Under the pieces are notes generated by a model. That model made no database searches and was not told the origin of the DNA. It worked only from the letters and a program-made list of their open reading frames with translations. 64,000 nt of DNA, from contig NC_026502.1 of NCBI RefSeq assembly GCF_000182925.2, positions 1,426,001 to 1,490,000 of the forward strand. The letters run 5' to 3'. Position 1 is the stretch's first letter. The number at the start of each line of letters is the position of its first letter. This document shows positions 55,722 through 64,000 of the stretch, in pieces. Position numbers and translations under genes: made by a program. Source of the stretch: Neurospora crassa OR74A. Lineage: Eukaryota > Ascomycota > Sordariomycetes > Sordariales > Sordariaceae.

Positions 55722-57562
55722 TGTAGTGGCTGATGTGAGTCCAACATGACTTTTTGACAGAAAGGTCTCGGCGGGGTGGTCGGCGATGCAAACAGACACT
55801 GAGTGTTGAGCTCTAGAAGGACGGGACCTGCCCAAGAGAGGCAGCCAGGGAATGGAATGGAATGGAAGTGACGTAAGTATAAGGATAAAAAGCGCGATGG
55901 GTTAATATGTAGGCGTCAGTCAATAGTTCCCGTACTCAAGGCTTGTCAATTGAAAGTAGTAGCGGATGCCGTTGAAGGAAGCAGCTTGGATGAAGCCATT
56001 CAGAAGCAAAACAGAAAGAAGACGTCAGTCAGGTCAAAGCTCTCTCTGTCTTGGCACTAGAGAGCGAGACAAGTGAACCTTGATGGCCATGGCTCTTGGC
56101 AAGGCACGTGAGAGCCGAAGCTCCACAGCGGACCCCAGGGGTCGAAACATTTGGCTCCACAGATCGGAAAGGCCCGCCCGAACTTGGTGGATCCTTTTTC
56201 TGTGCAGTCGCCTGAGTCGCCGTGCCGTCGCGGGCAGTTGGCTGGAAAATGACAGTGCAGTGCAACCCTTGAATTCAGTACAGTAGAAATCCCAGTAGTT
56301 GCAACACCTAAAAAATGCAGATCCATGTAAACAGTAACCTATAGCAATTACCCCCAAGTATCCTGGCAGCCAGTACCTGTACCCACCCAGCGTGTATGTG
56401 ATTGGAACCACAGTAAATGCGAAATTTCCAGCAAATGCAAGATTTTTCCGAGACTCCCCATAGAGTTTGGATTAGTTGCATCCACTAGGGTCTTTATGTA
56501 CTGTACCCCAGCTGACCCAAAGTCCACTTCATGCGCCGTTGCCGTTCCAATAAAGTGAACAAAGATGGACGCGACACAGATGCTGTCATCATCTCTTCGT
56601 CGTAGTGGTGGTACTTTACAGAGTCAGCAATCAACCACGGTTCTTTGTCATATCCTGTGATCACTTTACATACTTCAAGTCGCCGAGTTGGTATTACCTA
56701 TTTATCCTTCCAATTGCGAATACAACTGAACCGAATCGTTCTTTAATCGTCCCTGAGGAAAATCGCGACCGTGTCTCGACCTGTCAATCAATCAACACAA
56801 CAGATCGCATGATCGCATTCTACTACGTCTAGTGTACATATCCTTGCCGAACGACAGGCCCGTCAAAGAAGCACTGACGCTACGTTTGCAACTGGCTCGA
56901 CCGACCGACCTCAATCGATACGTATTCGATACAACACTCCTCTTTCTCCATCTCACCGTTCACCATCCACCTCCTTCCTCCGTCGCTAGCTATCCCCTTC
57001 AGTCCGTCCTTCCTCTTGGCGACAGGAAGGTGAAACCGTTAAGCAGTTACAAGACCACCGTATGTACCTGGGTTGTAACTTACCCTACTGAGAACCAGTC
57101 CCGTCAGTGCAGTCTAGGGAAGTGGTACTGTTTGGACACAGCAAACACAACTAAAAGCAGGTGAAACTCGCTGGCCTTGGCGATCGTCCCGTCGCCCATT
57201 CAACACGCGCCCTGATCTTCTTTCCTTCTTCCTAGCTACACGCTACCTCTACCTGTACCTACACTAGACCCGGGCAAGCAAACATCGATCCAGAACCTAG
57301 ACCTACTATTCCACCGACCCGCGGCTGATGATTTGACGACTGCTGCTCGACCTTCTGCGACTGGCCTCCGCCGCTGCCACTGCCACTGACTGCTAAGACG
57401 ACGACGACCCTTGCTTTGCGACTGCACTACTTACCGCACGGATCCATAACCATATCCGCCAGATATCGACATCGATCGACTCTACTAACCGCGCCCGTGT
57501 AATTCGACTGGACTGGCACCGTCTTCTCCATTCAGTTCCTGCTCTGCTCTGCCACAATCATC
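55722..57562. other. Divergent promoter region between MLH3 and the Ser-rich protein gene
   Basis: No gene supported. The right side (about 56,900-57,690) is CT-rich and probably a long 5' leader of the plus-strand gene, with many short CTACC words around 57,230-57,270. Confidence 0.55.
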
Positions 57563-57613
57563 ATGACCGAGACGGCTACATCTTGTCACCACGGTACTGA
57601 TTCTCCCTTCTGA
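57563..57613 (+). promoter_or_regulatory. Upstream ORF of 16 codons
   Basis: ATG at 57563 in a good context (TCATCATGA, A at -3) opens a 16-codon frame ending at TGA 57611-57613, 81 bp before the main start at 57695. If the leader is not spliced here it would reduce translation of the main frame. Confidence 0.5.
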
Positions 57614-57694
57614 GACCTTGTCCACTCTTTGCGCTACCTACCCCCTCGTTCTCTCTGACCTCGCACCCATTCATCACACCGTCCCTCGTTCAAC

Positions 57695-59140
57695 ATGCAT
57701 TCCTTTGCCTCTGCCTTTCGCCATCGAAGCAATTCTGCTCCACCACTGAGCCAGTTCAGCCGTCATTCAGTCGCTGACCCTATGCCAGACCGAGATGATC
57801 GTCCCGAGAGGACTGGTCGCCGACGACCCTTCTCGTCGCTGATGAAAAAGTTGAAGAGCATGAAGCCCGGCGATGCTGTTCGACATGCCAGCTCCAAGCG
57901 AAACAACCTCAAGAAACAGACCGACAACAACCCGTACGCCGCCGTTGGCCGCTCCAACTCGGACCACATCCAGATCGCCCTGACCCCGCCGCCGACCAGT
58001 CATTATTCGCTATCTTCGGCAAGAAGCGCGAGAACATCGAGCACAACATCGAATGAACCTTCCGATGAGTCTGTCAGGTTGTCCGCCGACGGTCGCCCAC
58101 CCCCAACCATGGGCGGTCGATCGACTATAGCTCCAACTGTCGTCACTGATCACGAGACGTCGTGTTCTATGGCCGCGCCGTCGTACGGGGCCTCCTCGGT
58201 CACTGGCACAACTCGCACCGTAAATATCGACTCTCGTCGGGGAAATGATAGCACCTTTTCGTCCCCCGCGCCGTCTGTCCGCTCCTTGACTACAACCCTG
58301 ACGACAATACAATCTTTGATGCCCAATGGCGCCGCTACGATGCACAACAACAGCAGCAACCAGAACAGCACCAATACGTCCAACAGCCCTAATCACCACC
58401 ATCACAACCATCATTCTCAGCACTCCAACTCACAAGTCATCCACTTCAACCAACCTTTCCCAACGACGGCCACTCCCGTCTCCGCCATTCCAGCCCATCT
58501 TGTCCCCCCGGGTCAGGGTGGAAACTCGCCTTTCTACCCAACAACCTACCATACCGCCACGGCGAACAATCTGCTGACCGACAACGCCTCCATTTTGACC
58601 CTCGCATCCTCCTCCAAGCGCCGCCGTCGCCGCTCCTTCGACACTGACGCCTCGGTCCGTGCTCTCGCGCCCTCTTCTCTCTTCGGAGGCAGTCGCGAGT
58701 CTCTTCCTCTCAGCGTCCTCAGTTCCAACATGGAAGGTGGCACAAGTGGGGGCATTACCGGCGCCACTACGCCCGGTGGTTTATACCGTGGACCCAACGG
58801 CTTAGCCAACGATCGCACAAGCATTTACTCGTCTACTACAGGAATCCTAGCCAGCGACAGGAACAGCTTCTACGCGAAGCAGGCCATCGGCGGGCCGGGT
58901 GCTGGAGGAGACGCAGCTAGTGTGAGGAGTGGGCTGCTGGGGCATGGAAGGGCGGAGAGTATCAGTGGCAGTATCGGTGGGGGATTTACTTCTGCGCCGA
59001 TGAACGGGAGCTTGGTCGGGCTCACGGCTGCGGCGTCGCCTAGTCCATTGGCTAGTCCGAGGGATAGGGACAGGGAAAGGAGAATTAGTGGCGGGGTGGG
59101 TAATGTGGATGAGGATGTTGAAGGGGAGGAGAGGGCATGA
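57695..59140 (+). CDS. Ser/Thr-rich basic protein of unknown function, conserved-looking motif near the middle
   Basis: Single exon, 481 residues, starting MHSFASAFRHRSNSAPP in good context (CAACATGC). The N-terminus is basic (RTGRRRPFSSLMKKLKSMKP). The rest is Ser/Thr/Asn/His/Gly-rich and probably disordered. A more structured block, LLTDNASILTLASSSKRRRR followed by SFDTDASVRALAPSSLFGGS and DRNSFYAKQA, resembles a group of filamentous-ascomycete proteins. My recollection is that these have been auto-annotated as cation-channel-like; I see no transmembrane segment, so that label is not supported. Many potential phosphorylation sites. Function unknown. The long leader contains an upstream ORF. 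Confidence 0.8.
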   Translation: MHSFASAFRHRSNSAPPLSQFSRHSVADPMPDRDDRPERTGRRRPFSSLMKKLKSMKPGDAVRHASSKRNNLKKQTDNNPYAAVGRSNSDHIQIALTPPPTSHYSLSSARSARTSSTTSNEPSDESVRLSADGRPPPTMGGRSTIAPTVVTDHETSCSMAAPSYGASSVTGTTRTVNIDSRRGNDSTFSSPAPSVRSLTTTLTTIQSLMPNGAATMHNNSSNQNSTNTSNSPNHHHHNHHSQHSNSQVIHFNQPFPTTATPVSAIPAHLVPPGQGGNSPFYPTTYHTATANNLLTDNASILTLASSSKRRRRRSFDTDASVRALAPSSLFGGSRESLPLSVLSSNMEGGTSGGITGATTPGGLYRGPNGLANDRTSIYSSTTGILASDRNSFYAKQAIGGPGAGGDAASVRSGLLGHGRAESISGSIGGGFTSAPMNGSLVGLTAAASPSPLASPRDRDRERRISGGVGNVDEDVEGEERA

Positions 59141-60077
59141 TGGAGTTTGGGCTGTACGGGTGACGAGGATCAATGGAATGAATAATGGTAAATACGCTGA
59201 GGAATTGGGACAGGACAGGAACATACTAATGGCATGGTGTTCTGGGACGGAAACAGGGTAATGGGTGAAACAGGATCCTCGGGTTATATGTCTGGAGCTC
59301 AAGTGTTGGCGTTTTGTTCCTCTGTCTATCGTGTGCATTGTTTTTTTCAAGTGAGAATGGGATACCTCTGCAAGCTCTGATGGTCACTATGGAAACAGGC
59401 AAGTTCTCTTTGACTGAAAATCTTTTCTGGGCTGTTGATTCATCTTCTGGCATCAAGTTCCTGGCTTTTGTCTTGTTCAACTTTAGTTTTACTTGCCATG
59501 TTTTCCTCAACACCGCTGCATTTTCTCGGGACTCGATCTCGCTTTCGGAATGTTCTTTTCCTGTTGTTGGTTTTTCATCCCTTTCTTTGGGCATCCTTGT
59601 TCGGCGCCGTTACCTCTTGCTTCTTTTCAATCGTTCCCTCCCCATCGGGGTCTGTTTTCGTCTCTGTTCGGTTCCATTAGGGCGCTATTGGTTGGCGTTT
59701 ACATCAATGTATTGTATATATAATTCGTAACAATTCCCAAAGAAAGGTGACATCACACAACGCAATTTCAATACGATGTTTAGACAGAAGAATGTGAAGT
59801 CAGGCGGTGAGAGTGAAGGCTCGTACGTAGAGGTTGTGAATTTTTTTTGTTTTTTTCCTTTTTTTTTTTTTTTTTTTTCCATCCGCGGCATTACTGAGAA
59901 ACTTGCATTGTCGGACAGCTTGAAGAGTTGCACAGGATTGTCAATCCATCTGTTGGTAAAGAAGGGCTTGGTAATCCAGCTCTGGTCCAGCGAAGCTCAC
60001 AACTATTTTAGCAACGGTCATATTTACGTAGAGGGGCGTTTCAATAACGTCTTAGGAGGCAGAATATAGTCTGTTTT
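59141..60077. other. 3' UTR and spacer with T-rich tracts
   Basis: No gene supported; contains T-rich stretches (59,340-59,700 and 59,840-59,880). Frames here read through pyrimidine tracts. Confidence 0.55.
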
Positions 60078-60351
60078 CAGTCCAGTACGGGTTTGTTTGT
60101 TAGCTCGAGACCTCGTGTCAACTTTCCTATACGTTTCTATAATTGAGTAACGCGTATTATCACCCTGGAAACGCCATTCCTAATATTCAATATATTATAT
60201 TAATTCCTATTAATGCCTTTACATATTGTTCTCAGCCATTTTAACTCATAAGCTTTGGGACTATTCGGGATTGATTTCGTCTAATTTACACCACAAGAAG
60301 TACTGTACCTACCTAGTGTACTAAGCTAACAAACAAACTAGCATCGGACCG
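60078..60351 (+). mobile_element. MITE family B, copy 2 (274 bp)
   Basis: Begins CAGTCCAGTACGGGTTTGTT and ends GCATCGGACCG. TA is present on the right (60352-60353); the left flank reads TT, so one side of the duplication has changed. The interior closely follows copy 1, including GGGACTATTCGGGATTGATT and CTAACAAACAAAC near the end. Confidence 0.9.
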
Positions 60352-60464
60352 TATATGTTACAAAAGCGGGACAATCTCCAGTCCCAGAGATTGATCACAG
60401 AAACATGGAATTGCCTACTGATTTACAGGACAGGGTCGGCACGTTCTTGGAGTTTCCTAATATA

Positions 60465-60739
60465 CATTCCGATGCTGGTTTGTTTGTTAGCTTGGTACAC
60501 TGGGTAGGTACTTCTGGTGTTGTATACTAGACGAAATCAATCATGAATGGTCCTAAAGCTTATAAGAATAAGTTAAGATAGCTCATTACGAATTATAAAG
60601 GCACTAGTAGGAATTGATATAGTATATTGAATATTAGCAATGGCATTTCCAAGGTAACAACACGCGTTAGTTAGCTGTGAAGACGCATAGGAAAGTTGAC
60701 ACGAGGTCTCGAGCTAACAAACAAACCAGTACTGGACTG
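60465..60739 (-). mobile_element. MITE family B, copy 3 (275 bp), inverted
   Basis: In the opposite orientation to copy 2: starts CATTCCGATGCTGGTTTGTT and ends CCAGTACTGGACTG, with TA on both sides (60463-60464 and 60740-60741). The interior is the reverse complement of copies 1 and 2 with scattered changes. Only 113 bp separate it from copy 2. Confidence 0.9.
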
Positions 60740-60933
60740 TAATACTAGAGTAGTCGGGTAATACAACATGTAGAGTTGGTCCGCTTGACATTGGCGAGTG
60801 TTCAATGGAAGAGTATCTAGCTGCAGTACGGGATATTGAGAGAATACGACTTATTCAATTCGTCCACAGAAGTCTCGCATCTTCGACTGCATTTTGCAAC
60901 GCACCCAAAATACCGGCGTGACCAATACCATTC

Positions 60934-62504
60934 TCATTGGTATGGCAAAGGCGACAAGTCAAGGCCTTCGACCGTAAGTTTGAAGGAATCGTTCCTAAGC
61001 ACCACGGGTTAGCTTTGCACGCCTACCAGACAACAAGATATCAAACCAAGCAAAGGAAAAGAAGCATACCTCGAATAACTCCCCGCAGTATCCAAATCCA
61101 GCCGTCCGCGGATACAATCCTCAAAGTCAACATCTGCCCATATAATCCCCTCATCATCCTCCCACTGCGGACCAGCAAGCACGTCTCCAAACGGCGAGAC
61201 AATCGCCGAGCCACCACGAGACACAAACTCTTCCTCCGTCTTGGCACCAGTGGACCTATCAATAATAGGGGACTTGAACGTTTTCCCATTGTTGTCCGGC
61301 TTGGATGCCAGAGCCGGAGCTGGAGCCGATGCTGCTGGAGTAGCAGCAGAAGACAAGGAAGTCTTGGCTGTCGTGGTGGACACGGCCTCGTCGTCAACTT
61401 CGGCTTCCGCCTCGACTTCGACAACACCTTGCTCGTTGCAGCAGGGCAGGACGATCTCGTTGCCGTCTTCGTCGAAGATGGACTGTCTGCGGATATGCTT
61501 GGGACGGCTGTGACTGTCGCTGCGAGAATATGGCGAGGGGTCGGCGACGGCGCTCATGCCGGTTTGCTGCTGTTGCTCCTGCTGCTGCTGGGCGAGAGCG
61601 GGGTCACCGTTGGTCTTGGCTTGTTGCTTGTCTCCATCTTTGCGCACACACATGTTGGAACTGACAACGAAGCAGCGTCCTTCAATGGCAACGGTCCTCA
61701 TCAGGGGTAGCCATGTGTCACGGCCATCGGCGGTCGGGGCAAGATAAAGGTTGATATTCTGCGAGTAGAGCGATTGGCGGAGCATGGGCATGTAGTTCTC
61801 CCAGCAGATGGCGGCGGCGAGGTTGATGCGAACGCCGCGAATGACGGTGCTGACGGCGCGAAGGGTGGCGGGAGAACCTTGGGCCCAAACTAGTCGTTCG
61901 ATAGCGGTCTGTTTTAGGGAGTTCTGGGGTTAGAAGTATATTCGCATAGGAAATAAGGGGGAAAGACACTCACAGGCATAACCTTTCTCCTCTTCCCAAT
62001 CATGCCCATCTTCGGACACACATAGACCGCACTACAATAGAGACTCCCGCCCGCCTTCTCGATACACCCCGTCACCAAGAACACCCCCGTCTCCCTCGCG
62101 ATACGTTCCAACTCCTCCCTGGTCCCATCCCCCCTCTTGTTCTTCACCTTGTCCCCCTTGTCCCCCTCCTGCGCCCTTCCCTGAATCTCGTCACCAGCTA
62201 ACTCCCTCCGCACCCACTTCTCCAGCCCCCCGGCACCCCCTTCCCCAACGATATCCCCCAAATCTACCGCGGCCTGGAAGTACCGGAGGTACTCGTCCCT
62301 CCCCTCGGCCGACCGCGAGCCCATCACGCACCCAAAGTTGGTGCCGCGCGGGTAGCCGCCAATGTAGGCCTCGGGCAGGAGGAGAATGTCAACATGGTTG
62401 GAGGCGGCGCGGCGGGCGAGGTGGGCAATTTGCGAGAGGGTTTCGGGGGTGGTGGATTGGGTGGAGGGGGAGGCTGTAGCGATGCGGATTTTGGGAGGCG
62501 CCAT
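60934..62504 (-). CDS. Nitrilase-family carbon-nitrogen hydrolase with low-complexity inserts
   Basis: Three exons: 62504-61974, 61908-61070, 60994-60934. Introns of 65 and 75 nt have donors GTGAGT and GTATGC; 476 residues. The start is MAPPKIRIATAS. The catalytic triad is in place: Glu45 (LLLPEAYIGGYPRG), Lys174 (GKRRKVMP, exon 1 end) and Cys212 (AAAICWENYMP). The tail YSRNDSFKLTVEGLDL in exon 3 is the usual fungal nitrilase end. The family hydrolyses nitriles to acids plus ammonia. Typical members have about 330-350 residues; here there is a charged insert (about 105-150) and a large Gln/Ala/Glu-rich insert (about 250-400) after the Cys domain. Both are in frame in exons with intact motifs, so the enzyme is probably functional. 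Confidence 0.9.
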
Positions 62505-64000
62505 GTTGGCGGTTGTTGTTATTATTATTGTTGTTGACGAGGCGGGTTGTGGTTATGGTGTGGTAAGATATAACCTCTCTGTTGGTGACTCCTGTATGGG
62601 AGCAGGAACAAGATCAGGCTAGCAGGAAGTGAGGGAACACAAAATGAATATTCAGCTTGGGAGGAGCCCCTCGGGAGCTTGGAGCAAAAGAGGGGAAGCT
62701 CCTTAAAGCTATTCCCACGAGGTTCAGACTTCCATCATGCATGCAACCAAATTAGTCACCGTCACGATGATGACTCCTGTCGTCCCTTCTATTCCAGAGC
62801 TCCAAGCGCGGGGGACCTCGGCATCCATCGGCGTCTTGGTTCTTTGTGTTCGGTTCCAGAGCCATCAAAGTATCGGAAGCTTCCGACCCCACCCCACGAC
62901 ACGACACGACGGAAATGGTGAGAGTCATCTCAGCTCGGCAACGGGCTGATATCACGAGCGGCCGGGGTTCGCTTAAGTAGTAGGTTGAAGGGAGGTAGTG
63001 AGGTGGTGACTGACTTGATCTATTGCTGCAGCTGGGATCAGGGGGTGTCGCCTTAGTGGCTGGCACCCCCGCATTTCATTTTTCCCTCCTTCCATATTCA
63101 TTCTATAGAATCAACACCTTTGCGCCCTCAAGTCCAACATCTTACCTTATTGTCTATGTTAATCAACTTACCAATGGTTATGCCAGTGAAATGCTATCAA
63201 ATGTCTATGGTGTCCATGTTTGTACTGGATGCCGGCCTCTTTTGCGTGTGTTGCCAAATTTCAAAGGGGTTTGCCTTGCCCCGCCGTTTTCTTATATATA
63301 ACCCTAACCCCGTGACTTCTGCCTCCGAAGGACAGGATCGCCTTGGCAAGCTTGGCGTTGCTGTCGTCCCATCTTTGGGATAGGATGAATTCGGACCGAA
63401 CTCATCAAGTGTAGGGTTGGTTTCTAAGGTTTTGAGGCCGATGAATATCCCTCGAAGGGGTGTATTATGCAATGGTCATGTTACATCATGTTTGGGGTAC
63501 GATGTTTAATGTTTGGGGATGATAAGTCGGTGTCTCGTTCTATCAAGTAGATTACTGCCTCTAGGCACCTGTGCTACTTACTTCTATGAAAGTACGTATC
63601 TCTAGAGGTATGTGTCCGGAAATTCCCGTTTCATTGCCCAGTTGTAGGTGGTAATTGCATGCCAAAACTAGGTCGTAACCCAAACATTCCATTCCACTCC
63701 GGGGGGCAGGATCGTTATGCCACGGCATACCTAGGTACCACCTAGAGGTAGGTACGAAGTCATTGACACAGCTTTTTTGCCTGTTACAGCTGCCGCCCTA
63801 TCATGTTTTCACCTCCCTCCTTGGTAGTTGAGACTTTGCTGAGACGTATGTATACCTACCTACCTCTAATGATAGATTCCTACGTACGGAAAAAAAAAAA
63901 AAAAAAATGAGTGAACAACCGCTCGTAGTCTCAGCCTGAGGTAATCCATAACCATGTTTATAAAAATCGGCCGCGGAAATCTCCTCAACATCGTCGTCAG
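62505..64000. other. Spacer to the right edge
   Basis: No gene supported. It starts with a TTATTATTATTGTTGTTG repeat in the nitrilase leader (62,516-62,535). It contains GGTACCTA-type words around 63,560-63,610 and 63,725-63,755, and a short A-run near 63,890-63,907. Confidence 0.55.

Noticed and set aside
57695-59140. Calling the Ser-rich protein a polycystin-type cation channel
   Set aside because: No transmembrane segment or channel motif is visible; the label seems to be an inherited automatic annotation.
29434-62504. P450, MpaB-like, alpha/beta-hydrolase and nitrilase genes as a biosynthetic cluster
   Set aside because: They are spread over 33 kb with unrelated housekeeping genes between them, the hydrolase is dead, and no backbone synthase is present.

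Overview
The window is nuclear DNA of a filamentous ascomycete, most likely Neurospora or a very close Sordariales relative. Four things point there: short introns (about 50-130 nt) with CTRAC-type branch sites, dispersed single 5S rRNA genes of more than one sequence type each with a TATA-like box about 29 bp upstream, a sharply bounded AT-rich block that looks like repeat-induced point mutation (RIP), and long gene-poor spacers rich in GGTACCTA-like words. Spliced gene models were built by hand from open frames, splice signals and family motifs.

Layout. 1-3202 (minus): a rhodanese plus protein tyrosine phosphatase gene cut by the left edge. 3203-11238: long spacer with no gene I can support, containing a 369-bp MITE and two long A-runs. 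11239-16914: two RIP-decayed pogo/Fot1-type DNA transposons 20 bp apart. 17257-17352: an intron-containing tRNA-Glu(CTC). 18989-19560: a tentative small membrane protein. 22354-27510: an EDC4/Ge-1-like decapping scaffold. 28119-28237: 5S rRNA. 29434-31142: a cytochrome P450. 31886-34372: a DUF2985 membrane protein, convergent with a JmjC-domain gene (34690-36594). 37151-39626: a decayed zone with an alpha/beta-hydrolase pseudogene, an orphan exon and two more 5S genes. 40711-44355: a secreted/membrane-anchored Cys-rich protein and a zinc-finger protein. 45756-49336: a small novel gene convergent with a transcription factor that carries two Zn2Cys6 clusters. 50169-51683: an MpaB-like oxygenase-domain protein. 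52855-55721: MLH3. 57695-59140: a Ser-rich basic protein with an upstream ORF. 60934-62504: a nitrilase with unusual low-complexity inserts. A second MITE family has three copies, two of them as an inverted pair at 60078-60739.

Most intact genes are housekeeping or regulatory: signalling phosphatase, mRNA decapping, meiotic mismatch repair, transcription factors, histone-demethylase-like oxygenase. The P450, MpaB-like, nitrilase and dead hydrolase genes lie far apart and are not organised as a metabolite cluster. No capsid, envelope or LTR element was recognised, and no new multi-gene system is evident. The most interesting structure is the transposon/MITE/5S/tRNA landscape and the single-gene oddities listed in the findings.
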